DNA of 64,000 nt, taken from positions 1-64,000 of the forward strand of contig JADJGZ010000060.1 in NCBI GenBank assembly GCA_016707785.1, written 5' to 3'. The position numbers and the translations under genes are program-made. This DNA is from Bacteroidales bacterium. GTDB lineage: Bacteria > Bacteroidota > Bacteroidia > Bacteroidales > UBA4417. The notes under the pieces are model-generated. The model was not told where the DNA came from, searched no databases, and worked only from the letters and a program-made list of their open reading frames with translations. Numbering within the stretch: the first letter of the stretch is position 1; the number at the start of each line of letters is the position of its first letter. Shown here piece after piece: positions 39,291 through 48,086 of this stretch.

Positions 39291-39313
39291 TTCCCAAGGA
39301 AGCCTTTAGCTCG

Positions 39314-39600
39314 AAATTTAGAAATGGGGAGTTTGAAGAGGGGTCTTAAATGAAGAGAATTCATTCGTGATAATTCGTGCGTCAATTGACGGATTCGTGC
39401 AATTCGTGTTCTATTATTTACCCCTGCAATATAAATTATAAACCTGGGGGTGATTTTGCACTTTGCACTTTGCACTTTTCACTTTGCATTTTGCATTTCA
39501 CAACCTCCCCAACAGTGATCACTATTGAGCTAGATTCCCTCAGACATGCAGGCTCAGTGCCAAAGGCTCCCCTTCGGGGCACTCAGCACTTAAATAACAA
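39314..39600. other. intergenic with ACTTTGC heptads and a short-repeat copy
   Basis: No gene. An ACTTTGC/GCATTTT heptad run lies at about 39455-39500 and an inverted CCCGAAGGGGAGCC copy at 39559-39580, close to the sucB stop. Confidence 0.6.
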
Positions 39601-40875
39601 CTAAATCCCCAACAACACCTTCACCGGGTCATTGCCTTCGAAAAGCATCTTTACAGGGTTTTCAAGGAGTTCCTTTACCTTGACAAGGAAACTAACCGAT
39701 TCGCGGCCATCAATCACGCGATGATCATAACTTAAGGCAATGTACATCATCGGGGCGATGACTACTTGTCCGTTTTGAGCAATCGGGCGTTCAATGATAT
39801 TATGCATTCCCAGGATCGCGCTTTGAGGTGGATTTAAAATCGGGGTTGACATCATGGAACCAAATACACCCCCGTTGGTAATGGTGAATGTACCTCCACT
39901 CATCTCATCAAGAGAGATTTTATTCTCGCGCGCTTTAGTGGCCAGCTCTTTTATTTTTAATTCGATCTCGGCCAGGGTAAGAGTTTCAGCATTTCGGATC
40001 ACAGGAACAACCAACCCTTTAGGAGCACTGACAGCAATCCCTATATCAGCATACTTGCTGTAAATGAGTTCATCACCCTCTATCATAGCATTCACCTGGG
40101 GGAAATGCCCCAATGCCTGGGTAACTGCCTTTGTAAAAAATGACATGAAACCAATCCCGACACCATATTTCTCTTTAAAGGTATCGTTGAATTGCTTCTT
40201 GAGTCCCATGATATTCGACATATTCACCTCATTGAAAGTGGTAAGCATGGCTGTTTCATTCTTAACAGAAACCAATCGTTTACCAAGTTTTACCCTCAAG
40301 GTGGTCATTTTCTTCCGGTCCTGATCTCTTGTTCCACCCCATGATGGCTGGGGCACATTCTGAGGAATTATGGCCTTTTTTTCAGCCACGTCCATAATAT
40401 CTCTTCTTGTGATCCTTATATGTTCAATGATTTCATTCTCACTCAGGTTCTTTTCCTCCATCATCTTCCTTGCCAGTGGTGAAAGATGCAGGCTTTTTTC
40501 AGCAAATTCAACCTGAGCAGGTTTTGACTCAGTCGGTTTTACCTCAGTGGGTTTTGTAACCTCCTGTTTCACTTGTGGTTCCTTAGGAGCTGCTTCTACT
40601 TCCTTCACCGTAACCGGCTTTACAGGAGCAGAACCCACCGCATCAGTATCGATCCGGGCTACAACCGATCCCACAGCAATTGTTTCACCTGCTTCTACAA
40701 GGATCTGAATCTTTCCTGCAGCTTCAGCATTGGCAGTTAATGTAGCTTTATCAGAATCTATTTCTGCCAGTTCGGCATCCTTTTCAACATAATCGCCATC
40801 TTTTACCAGCCAATTCACAAGTTGGACTTCTGTAATGCTTTCCCCCGGACTCGGGACTTTCACCTCAATGAGCAT
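39601..40875 (-). CDS. sucB: 2-oxoglutarate dehydrogenase E2 (dihydrolipoyl succinyltransferase)
   Basis: E2 core of the 2-oxoglutarate dehydrogenase complex, which transfers succinyl groups from the lipoyl arm to CoA. Residues 1-77 are one lipoyl domain with K43 in EIDSDKATL. A Pro/Lys/Glu linker follows, then the E1/E3-binding domain (about 127-165, SPLARKMMEEKNLSE), then the catalytic domain with SYDHRVIDGRES near the C terminus. The product of 424 residues is normal. sucA lies 56 bp upstream; a possible separate promoter box overlaps the end of sucA. The E3 gene is not in the window. Confidence 0.95.
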   Translation of the reverse strand: MLIEVKVPSPGESITEVQLVNWLVKDGDYVEKDAELAEIDSDKATLTANAEAAGKIQILVEAGETIAVGSVVARIDTDAVGSAPVKPVTVKEVEAAPKEPQVKQEVTKPTEVKPTESKPAQVEFAEKSLHLSPLARKMMEEKNLSENEIIEHIRITRRDIMDVAEKKAIIPQNVPQPSWGGTRDQDRKKMTTLRVKLGKRLVSVKNETAMLTTFNEVNMSNIMGLKKQFNDTFKEKYGVGIGFMSFFTKAVTQALGHFPQVNAMIEGDELIYSKYADIGIAVSAPKGLVVPVIRNAETLTLAEIELKIKELATKARENKISLDEMSGGTFTITNGGVFGSMMSTPILNPPQSAILGMHNIIERPIAQNGQVVIAPMMYIALSYDHRVIDGRESVSFLVKVKELLENPVKMLFEGNDPVKVLLGI

Positions 40876-40917
40876 AATGATTTAACTTTATTTCAGTAGT
40901 AAATATACAGCAAAATT

Positions 40918-40925
40918 CAAAGATA
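40918..40925 (-). promoter_or_regulatory. possible -7 box upstream of sucB
   Basis: TATCTTTG on the minus strand, 42 bp before the sucB start and in the sucA-sucB gap. It fits TAnnTTTG, but sucB may equally be read from the sucA transcript. Confidence 0.3.
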
Positions 40926-40931
40926 AAGGGC

Positions 40932-43718
40932 TTACCTGGAGCCGGTTGTTTTCTCCACGGCCTGCCATTCCTTTGGGGCACATAACATTTTACAGGCTTT
41001 ATTCCGATTCTCACAGGTACAATCACCAAAAGCCTTATCAATGATCTTCGCCTGCCTCAGGATATGCAGCTTAGGGGAACCTGTTGCCGGACTACCGCTT
41101 TCGGGCCTGGCTACCAATAATAGTTTCACCTCCTTGAAATTCCTGAGAATGAATGACCAGGCTCCCATATTGGCTGGTTCCTCCTGCACCCAGGAGAAGA
41201 TAGAAGCATTCTTGTATTTGCTGATTACAGCCTTCATTTTCTCAACAGGCAATGGATAGAGTTGCTCTATTCTGATAAATGCAACATCAAAACGTCCTCT
41301 TTTTTCTCTTTCAGCGATCAGATCATAATAAACCTTACCTGAACAGAAATCCACCCTGGTAACTTCTTCAGCTTTTACTTTATCATCATCAATCACCTCC
41401 TCAAAATGACCTGAAACCAGGTCTTCAATGGGAGATACACATTGAGGATGGCGCAACAGGCTCTTTGGAGTGAATACAACCAAAGGTTTTCGAAAATCGC
41501 GGTGAACCTGCCGCCTTAAAAGGTGGAAAAAATTAGCAGGGGTAGTACAGTTTGCAATTTGCATATTATTTTCGGCACAGGATTGCAGAAAGCGTTCAAT
41601 CCTGGCACTCGAGTGCTCCGGGCCTTGTCCTTCATATCCATGAGGCAGAAGCATCACCAGGGAGTTCATCACCCTCCATTTCTCTTCAGCACTGCTGATA
41701 TACTGGTCAATTACAATTTGGGCTCCATTGAAGAAATCCCCAAATTGTGCTTCCCATATTGTTAATGCATTAGGTGAAGCCAGGGAATATCCGTATTCAA
41801 ATCCTAGTACGCCATATTCTGACAGAGGTGAATTATATACTTCGAAAGAGGCCTGGCCAGGACTGATATTTTGCAGAGGTGTATATTTCTCTTCAGAATC
41901 CTCCATAGTAAGAACAGCATGCCGATGCGAAAAAGTACCCCTCTGTGAATCCTGGCCACTTAACCTCACCGGAATACCTTCTGTTGTCAGGGTTCCATAA
42001 GCCATCAATTCAGCCATTGCCCAATCGAACATGCCATTATCAACAACCATTTGACGACGATCTTCTGTAAGTTTAGCCATCTTTTTGAAAATGGGCTTTC
42101 CTTCAGGAAGATGGGTGATTTTCCTAGCCATCTCCAGGAGGAACTCTTTCTCTACCCCGGTGGCTACTGGTGTATCCCAATCCCCGGGCTCAGCGAAACG
42201 CAGCTTATCCCACGATGATTGCAGAAATGACATCACCCTTGATTTTTCATCGGCTTTGGAAGCTTGCAACTCTGATTCCAGCTGATCGAAAAATGTCTTC
42301 TCCATTACATCAGCTTCCGACTGGGAAATAGTGCCCTTGTCAATTAGCTGTGAAATGTAGATTGAGCGGGGATCCGGATGCTTTTCAATGATTTTATACA
42401 ATATGGGCTGGGTAAACCGTGGTTCATCCCCTTCATTGTGGCCATGTTTCCTGTACCCCAATAAATCAATAAATACATCTTTATGGAATTTCTGACGGAA
42501 TTCAATTGCCAATTCTACTGCAAATACAACATCCTCAACGGCATCGGCATTCACATGAAATATGGGACATTGCGTAGTCTTGGCTACATCCGTACAATAA
42601 ACCGAACTACGGGCATCCAGGTAATTGGTAGTAAAGCCTACCTGGTTATTTACTACGAGGTGAATAGTTCCACCTGTTGAGTATCCCGATAATTCTGACA
42701 TCTGCAGGGTTTCGTATACAACACCCTGTCCGGCAATAGAAGCATCACCATGAATAATAATTGGCACAACTGCCTTATGATCCCTGGAGTGCTCATGGTC
42801 AATTTTACAACGGGCAATTCCTTCAACTACCGGTCCTACTGTTTCGAGGTGAGAAGGATTGGGAGCAAGGCTCAGGCTGATCGTTTTCCCATTGCGGGTA
42901 GTACGTTCAGATGAAAAACCGAGGTGATATTTTACATCCCCAAGCAATGATTCATCTTCAAATTCCTTGCCCTGGAATTCATTAAAGATATCCTGGTAAT
43001 GCTTTCCCAATATGTTAGCCAGCACACTAAGCCGACCTCTGTGAGGCATCCCGATCACAAACTCCTGAATTCCGTTTTCTGATCCTTTTTCAATGATTGC
43101 ATCCAGTGCCGGGATCAGGGATTCACAGCCTTCAAGTGAAAAGCGTTTTTGCCCGGTGAATTTCTTATGCAGAAACTTCTCGAAAAGTACAGCCCTGGAA
43201 AGTTGTTCAAGGATGGACAGGCTCTTGGCAGCATCGAAATCGGGAGCATTTCGCGTACTCTCCATGCGATTCTTAAGCCAATCGTATACTTCCAGGCGCC
43301 TGATATAGGCATATTCTATTCCAATTGAATGACAATACGTCTGATTCAGATGGGAAATGATATCACGAAGACTGGCTTTCCCTATTCCGATGTCGTTCCC
43401 CGCTTCGAACTTCACATCCAGGTCAGATGCATCAAGCCCAAAATTGTCAATGTCAAGGGTTGGAAGGTATTTCCTCCTGGTGCGGACAGGATTTGTAAGG
43501 GTAAAGAGATGGCCTCTTTTACGATATTCGTTGATCAGCTCCAGGACCTTGAACTCTTTATGAGCAAAGGGATTGGTACCAATACGACCGGAAAACTCGA
43601 AACCTTCAAAAAAGCGACGCCAGCCTGTATCAACTGATTCAGGATTATTTTTGAATTGCTGGTAAAGCGATTCTATTGCTTCACCTTCTGCATTATTGAG
43701 ATAGGACAATGGATCCAT
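40932..43718 (-). CDS. sucA: 2-oxoglutarate dehydrogenase E1
   Basis: ThDP-dependent E1 that decarboxylates 2-oxoglutarate in the TCA cycle. The start at 43718 (MDPLSYLNN) gives 928 residues, the normal length, and matches the family's N-terminal E2-binding segment (IESLYQQFKNNPESVD). The open frame continues upstream only through the C-rich block, where it yields a Gly/Arg-only sequence. Characteristic blocks include FVIGMPHRGRLSVLANILGK, HGDASIAGQGVVYE, VVNNQVGFTT, GQDSQRGTFSHRHAV and GYEGQGPEHSSARIERFLQ. It is followed by sucB. Its promoter region is disturbed by the homopolymer block. Confidence 0.95.
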   Translation of the reverse strand: MDPLSYLNNAEGEAIESLYQQFKNNPESVDTGWRRFFEGFEFSGRIGTNPFAHKEFKVLELINEYRKRGHLFTLTNPVRTRRKYLPTLDIDNFGLDASDLDVKFEAGNDIGIGKASLRDIISHLNQTYCHSIGIEYAYIRRLEVYDWLKNRMESTRNAPDFDAAKSLSILEQLSRAVLFEKFLHKKFTGQKRFSLEGCESLIPALDAIIEKGSENGIQEFVIGMPHRGRLSVLANILGKHYQDIFNEFQGKEFEDESLLGDVKYHLGFSSERTTRNGKTISLSLAPNPSHLETVGPVVEGIARCKIDHEHSRDHKAVVPIIIHGDASIAGQGVVYETLQMSELSGYSTGGTIHLVVNNQVGFTTNYLDARSSVYCTDVAKTTQCPIFHVNADAVEDVVFAVELAIEFRQKFHKDVFIDLLGYRKHGHNEGDEPRFTQPILYKIIEKHPDPRSIYISQLIDKGTISQSEADVMEKTFFDQLESELQASKADEKSRVMSFLQSSWDKLRFAEPGDWDTPVATGVEKEFLLEMARKITHLPEGKPIFKKMAKLTEDRRQMVVDNGMFDWAMAELMAYGTLTTEGIPVRLSGQDSQRGTFSHRHAVLTMEDSEEKYTPLQNISPGQASFEVYNSPLSEYGVLGFEYGYSLASPNALTIWEAQFGDFFNGAQIVIDQYISSAEEKWRVMNSLVMLLPHGYEGQGPEHSSARIERFLQSCAENNMQIANCTTPANFFHLLRRQVHRDFRKPLVVFTPKSLLRHPQCVSPIEDLVSGHFEEVIDDDKVKAEEVTRVDFCSGKVYYDLIAEREKRGRFDVAFIRIEQLYPLPVEKMKAVISKYKNASIFSWVQEEPANMGAWSFILRNFKEVKLLLVARPESGSPATGSPKLHILRQAKIIDKAFGDCTCENRNKACKMLCAPKEWQAVEKTTGSR

Positions 43719-43828
43719 AAAAACCGGGTTGAAAAGCTTACTGCTAAACCCTTTTAAAAAACATTGATTTAACAGCTTTGTTTGATCAAAGGTAGGATAT
43801 TCTTCATTACGATCAAATTGAAGTTTCC

Positions 43829-44060
43829 CCCCCCTTTCCCCCCCCCTTCCCCCGCCGCCCCCCCCTCCCCCTTCCTTCCTTCCTCCCCCCCCCTCCCCCT
43901 TTTTTCCCCCCCCCCCCTCCGCCCCTGGTCCCCCCCCGCCCGCGCCCCCCTCCCTCCCCCCCCCTTCCTCTCCCCCCCCCGCCCCCCGGGCCCCGGTTTC
44001 CCCCCTCCCCTTCGCCCCCCCCCCCCCCCCCCGGGCCCCCCCCGCCCGCGCGGCGCAGGG
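43829..44060. other. extreme C-homopolymer block, probably an assembly artefact
   Basis: About 230 bp composed almost wholly of C-runs with a few T and G, in an otherwise AT-rich genome. It lies between the sucA start and the phospholipase D gene. No biological repeat unit is visible. Low-quality read ends or an assembly gap filled with noise is the simplest reading. On the minus strand the G-runs could form quadruplexes if real. Confidence 0.7.
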
Positions 44061-44146
44061 GATCAATTAGCCCAACAGGAGCCGAAAATCACTAAAAACA
44101 GGAGAAATACCATTGAAGAATTCAGAAAATAAAAAGGAAGCATTTT

Positions 44147-45175
44147 TTAGAATAAATGCCTGAAAGGAAGCAGTAACCAACCTAGTAGTTTCTCGAATTT
44201 CGGCCGGCGTAACCAGGCATGATGGTCAAATTCGAGACAATGCTCCAGTGTTTCATTTACATGCAGTTTCACTTCCTCAACTATGCCTTTATGCTTACCA
44301 AATAACATGATCTCATGTTGATACCGGAAACTCCTGTAATCAAAATTCGGGGAACCGAGTCCAAAAATTTCATCATCAATCAGCATCAGTTTTGCATGCA
44401 GGTTATTCGGTGTATAGAATACGACCCGGATTCCATTATTATAATAGTACCCCATATACTTATTCCGCAGAAGATCAACAGCTCTTACATCTGAGTGCTG
44501 CGGCAGAATAATGGTAACACTGACACCCTTCCTGGCAACTGTTGCAAGTATTTTCCTTAACTTGTATCCCGGCAGGAAATAAGGCGTTTCAATCAACACT
44601 TCCCTTTTAGCTTTACTGATTAACTTTTCCAGCTTCGATTTGACCTGCTGACGATAAATGGAGGGGTTATCCTGAACAATTTCAAATTCATGAAAAGAAA
44701 TAGTCTTCTTGAATGAAAATTTATTTAGGATATACTTATTGTAAATCTTGAAACTATCAAGGAATGATCGTTTGAAAACTTCTGCCATCCCACCTGTTAT
44801 TCTTAGCACCGACTCCCTCCAGGCATGGGAATATCCTGTAATATTAGCAGATCCGATATAAAGGATCTGATCGTCGATGATAAGCATCTTCCGGTGGTTA
44901 CGTTTGTGATTCCGGGTGAAAAAGTCGAAAGCAAGTCTGATCTTTCTGAAAAACCTTACCTCCGCACCTAACCGGATCAATTCACTGAAGAAGGTTTCAT
45001 TATAGGTAACACCCCAGGAGTCTACCATGAGTTTGATCTTCACACCTTGCCGTGCTTTTTTTTCCAGGGCTTCCCGAAACTGGATGCCTGTTTCATCATT
45101 CCCAAACTTATAGGTTTCCAGGTAGATATAACGCGTAGCTTTCTCAATATCGATAAGCATTGCCTGGTAAAACAA
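44147..45175 (-). CDS. phospholipase D-type enzyme (cardiolipin synthase-like)
   Basis: Two HxKxxxxD motifs define the active site: NHRKMLIIDD near residue 95 and LHAKLMLIDDEIF near 255, each followed by G-S-x-N (GSANITG, GSPNFDYRS). Known relatives make cardiolipin or cleave phosphodiesters. No TM helices are seen, unlike classical cardiolipin synthase. The only start in frame is a TTG at 45175, yet similar coding sequence continues upstream (IIRPIDHITGYRLFDKPP) to about 45257 without ATG. The true start is therefore uncertain: either an unusual codon is used or a frameshift lies near 45235, where ATGGAATTACT occurs in another frame. Confidence 0.8.
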   Translation of the reverse strand: MFYQAMLIDIEKATRYIYLETYKFGNDETGIQFREALEKKARQGVKIKLMVDSWGVTYNETFFSELIRLGAEVRFFRKIRLAFDFFTRNHKRNHRKMLIIDDQILYIGSANITGYSHAWRESVLRITGGMAEVFKRSFLDSFKIYNKYILNKFSFKKTISFHEFEIVQDNPSIYRQQVKSKLEKLISKAKREVLIETPYFLPGYKLRKILATVARKGVSVTIILPQHSDVRAVDLLRNKYMGYYYNNGIRVVFYTPNNLHAKLMLIDDEIFGLGSPNFDYRSFRYQHEIMLFGKHKGIVEEVKLHVNETLEHCLEFDHHAWLRRPKFEKLLGWLLLPFRHLF

Positions 45176-45278
45176 CGGAGGCTTATCAAATAACCTGTAG
45201 CCGGTGATATGGTCGATCGGGCGAATAATATTCAGAGATTGGAATGTAAATTTAGTAATTCCATTTTTACATCAGAGT

Positions 45279-45385
45279 TTTATACTGAATCTTAGCTAAT
45301 ATGCGAAGTCATTTTGGCATAGATTCAGTTATACCGGGGCGTACAAGTTTCGATTTTTCGCAAACTCATCTAGCAACGGTATAAA
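45279..45385 (-). repeat. dispersed two-stem-loop element, copy 4
   Basis: Read on the minus strand: TTATACCG...CGGTATAA as stem A (8 bp) containing GAGTTTGCGA, then ACTGAATCT...AGATTCAGT as stem B. It ends 20 bp or so before the upstream limit of the phospholipase D coding frame. Confidence 0.8.
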
Positions 45386-45460
45386 TAAAAATACAGGCAT
45401 ACTAAACAACTTGCCTTTGCAGGAGTAGTTTTTACAGCATAAGATATGCAAGGGATTCAT

Positions 45461-45566
45461 TGTTATACTTCGGCTGAACGGGTTTGCTATATTTATTCGC
45501 CGGAACATGCTCAGTATAACTGAATCTAATCATCTTTGCTTCGCAAACCTGACAAGATTCAATATA
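45461..45566 (+). repeat. dispersed two-stem-loop element, copy 5
   Basis: Stem A pairs GTTATACT (45462-45469) with AGTATAAC (45513-45520). Stem B pairs ACTGAATCT (45519-45527) with AGATTCAAT (45555-45563, one mismatch) and encloses TTTGC-TTC-GCAAA. It lies 75 bp from copy 4 in the opposite orientation. Confidence 0.8.
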
Positions 45567-45572
45567 TCTTTG
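45565..45572 (+). promoter_or_regulatory. -7 box of yicC-gmk promoter, overlapping repeat end
   Basis: TATCTTTG fits the TAnnTTTG box and lies 17 bp before the yicC start. It begins within the last bases of the dispersed element, so the element forms the upstream promoter context. Confidence 0.5.
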
Positions 45573-45589
45573 TGATTAAAATAAAGATC

Positions 45590-46477
45590 ATGATCAGATC
45601 GATGACAGCCTATGGCAAAGGGATTGCTGAGTTGGGTGGTAAGACCATCACCGTGGAAGTACGCTCCCTGAACAGTAAACAACTGGACCTTAATACCCGA
45701 CTACCACAACTCTTCAGAGAGAAAGAATTTGAAATCAGGGCAGCCATCAATAAAGTGCTGGAGCGGGGCAAAGTCGATTTTACCATTTCGATTGACCATG
45801 ATTCAGAAGCCTCTGTTTCAGGGGTAAACAAAGCCCTTGCAAAGCAGTATCACAAGGAAATTCTTGAATTGGCTGAAGAGTTGAATGCTCCAATCGGTGA
45901 TGATCTTATTACTTCCATCCTTAAACTCCCGGATGTATTAAAATCGGAAAAAGAAACTCTTGATGAAGAAGACTGGTTGTTGGTTAGAAAAGCCATTGAT
46001 GAAGCGCTCTCAAAAGCAGATATCTTCCGGATTGAAGAAGGTTCACATCTGGAAACTGATATGCATATGAGGATAGATACCATTATGCAATACCTTGACG
46101 AAGTTAAACCTTATGAGGAAGCAAGAATTTTGAACCTCCGGGATAGATTTGAACGAAACCAGGCTGAGTTTGTCAATAATCGCCCAAATATGGAGAAATT
46201 TGATGAAAACCGCTTTGAACAGGAAATATTCTGGTACCTCGAAAAATTGGATATCACTGAAGAAAAACAACGCTTGAAGAAACATTGTATTTACTTCAAT
46301 GAAACGCTGGGAAGCAATGAATCTAATGGACGAAAATTAGGGTTCATCACCCAGGAAATCGGTCGGGAGATAAACACTCTTGGTTCCAAAGCCAGTGATG
46401 CAGATATTCAAAAAATCGTGGTCCGAATGAAAGATGAACTTGAAAAAATCAAGGAACAATTAGGCAATATCCTTTAA
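45590..46477 (+). CDS. yicC: YicC family protein
   Basis: The start at 45590 (MIRSMTAYGKGIAE) matches the typical YicC N terminus; a longer frame begins inside the repeat element. The product is 295 residues with the signature VEVRSLNSKQLDLNTRLP near the N terminus and the C-terminal block NESNGRKLGFITQEIGREIN with TLGSKASD. YicC-family proteins are RNA-associated nucleases in recent work; the physiological role here is unknown. The stop codon overlaps the gmk start (TAATG), so translation is coupled. The pairing of yicC with gmk is common in bacteria. Confidence 0.92.
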   Translation: MIRSMTAYGKGIAELGGKTITVEVRSLNSKQLDLNTRLPQLFREKEFEIRAAINKVLERGKVDFTISIDHDSEASVSGVNKALAKQYHKEILELAEELNAPIGDDLITSILKLPDVLKSEKETLDEEDWLLVRKAIDEALSKADIFRIEEGSHLETDMHMRIDTIMQYLDEVKPYEEARILNLRDRFERNQAEFVNNRPNMEKFDENRFEQEIFWYLEKLDITEEKQRLKKHCIYFNETLGSNESNGRKLGFITQEIGREINTLGSKASDADIQKIVVRMKDELEKIKEQLGNIL

Positions 46478-47049
46478 TGACATCCATTTCTAAAATGATC
46501 ATCGTATCTGCACCCTCCGGCGCAGGAAAAAGTACCATAGTCCGGCACCTGCTGAATTGCAGCCTCGGACTTGAATTCTCTGTTTCAGCCACGAGCAGGC
46601 CTATTCGTCCCGGGGAAATCGACGGACGCGAGTACCATTTCATTGGGGCAGATCAATTCAGAGAAAAGATTGAAGCAGGTGAGTTACTGGAATGGCAGGA
46701 AGTTTACCCTGGTTCCTTCTATGGCACCCTGGTTTCAGAAGTCGACAGAATTCATGCTTCCGGACATTATCCTATTTTTGATGTGGATGTGGTCGGCGGG
46801 TTGAATATTAAGAAAATGTACGGAGAACGAGCTTTGGCTTTGTTTATAAAACCTCCCGCTATTGAGGTTCTTGAAAAACGTTTGCGTGATCGTGCCACCG
46901 ATTCAGAAGAGAGCCTCAGGAAGCGTTTGGAAAAAGTTCGCTGGGAGCTCGAATTTGCAGGAAAATTCGATAAAGTCATTATTAATGACCAATTAGAGAT
47001 AGCCCTGGCTGAAGCTGAGAATTTAACCAGGACATTTTTGAATCAATAA
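46477..47049 (+). CDS. gmk: guanylate kinase
   Basis: Phosphorylates GMP to GDP with ATP. The 190-residue product has the P-loop SAPSGAGKST (residues 10-19), the GMP-binding segment SATSRPIRPGEIDGREYHFI, and the lid region RDRATDSEESLRKRL. The start overlaps the yicC stop by one base. nadD follows 132 bp downstream on the same strand. Confidence 0.95.
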   Translation: MTSISKMIIVSAPSGAGKSTIVRHLLNCSLGLEFSVSATSRPIRPGEIDGREYHFIGADQFREKIEAGELLEWQEVYPGSFYGTLVSEVDRIHASGHYPIFDVDVVGGLNIKKMYGERALALFIKPPAIEVLEKRLRDRATDSEESLRKRLEKVRWELEFAGKFDKVIINDQLEIALAEAENLTRTFLNQ

Positions 47050-47181
47050 AATGGTGAAATCCAGATCATTAAATTTATTCACATTCTCCTGGTGAAAGAA
47101 TGATCGTTCAGATTTTAAGAAAATGCAGAGAGTCTAAAATTTACACCCAAAAGAGCAACAATAAACCTAAACGAACCTGGA

Positions 47182-47769
47182 ATGGTGAACTCAAAAAAAA
47201 CCGGACTTCTTTTCGGATCATTTAATCCGATTCACATCGGGCACCTGATTATTGCCGGTTATATGCTGGAATTCAGCGACCTGGAAGAAGTGTGGTTTGT
47301 AGTTTCTCCCCAGAATCCGCTTAAAGAAAGGAACAGCCTGCTGGCCGATCATCACAGACTGATGCTGGTAAATATTGCCATTGAGAATGATTACCGCTTC
47401 AGGTCCAGTAATATTGAATTCGACCTTCCCAGGCCCTCCTATACCATTCATACCCTTGCCTATTTACAGGAAAAATATCCAGGGCGGGAATTCGTATTGA
47501 TCACCGGGACCGACATCTTCCCGACCTTTCATAAATGGAAAAACTGGGAACAACTGCTTGAATTCTACAAGTTCTATGTCTATCCAAGGCCAGGGAGTGA
47601 GGATCATGAACTGATTTCACATCCTTCGGTCACACTATTTAATGCGCCCCAGGTTGAAATTTCTGCAACTTTTATCAGGCAGGGGCTCAGGGATAGAAAA
47701 GATATGAGATATTTCCTTCCCGAAAAAGTTTATGATTATATCAGGGAGATGCATTTCTATGAGAAATAA
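47182..47769 (+). CDS. nadD: nicotinate-nucleotide adenylyltransferase
   Basis: Makes NaAD from NaMN and ATP in NAD synthesis. The 195-residue product has the nucleotidyltransferase motif GSFNPIHIGHLIIA (residues 12-25), the substrate region VVSPQNPLKE, GTDIFPTFHKWKNW, and the SATFIRQGL version of the ISSTxIR signature. Length is typical. It likely belongs with yicC-gmk. Confidence 0.95.
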   Translation: MVNSKKTGLLFGSFNPIHIGHLIIAGYMLEFSDLEEVWFVVSPQNPLKERNSLLADHHRLMLVNIAIENDYRFRSSNIEFDLPRPSYTIHTLAYLQEKYPGREFVLITGTDIFPTFHKWKNWEQLLEFYKFYVYPRPGSEDHELISHPSVTLFNAPQVEISATFIRQGLRDRKDMRYFLPEKVYDYIREMHFYEK

Positions 47770-47926
47770 ATATCCTGACCTTACTTAATCAACTATTATC
47801 TATTTAGTATTTCAAATAAAAAATCAGCCAACACCTCCAAACAAAAAACATTCATTATCCATTCTTTCAAAAAGCAAGTCTTTTTTATCTTTTCATTTAG
47901 CACTTTTAACTTAAAATTTTTTACTA

Positions 47927-48075
<149 letters not shown>

Positions 48076-48086
48076 AGACTTAGGTT

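Noticed and set aside
43719..44066. N-terminal extension of sucA
   Set aside because: It translates the C-homopolymer block into Gly/Arg-only sequence; the family start at 43718 gives the normal length.
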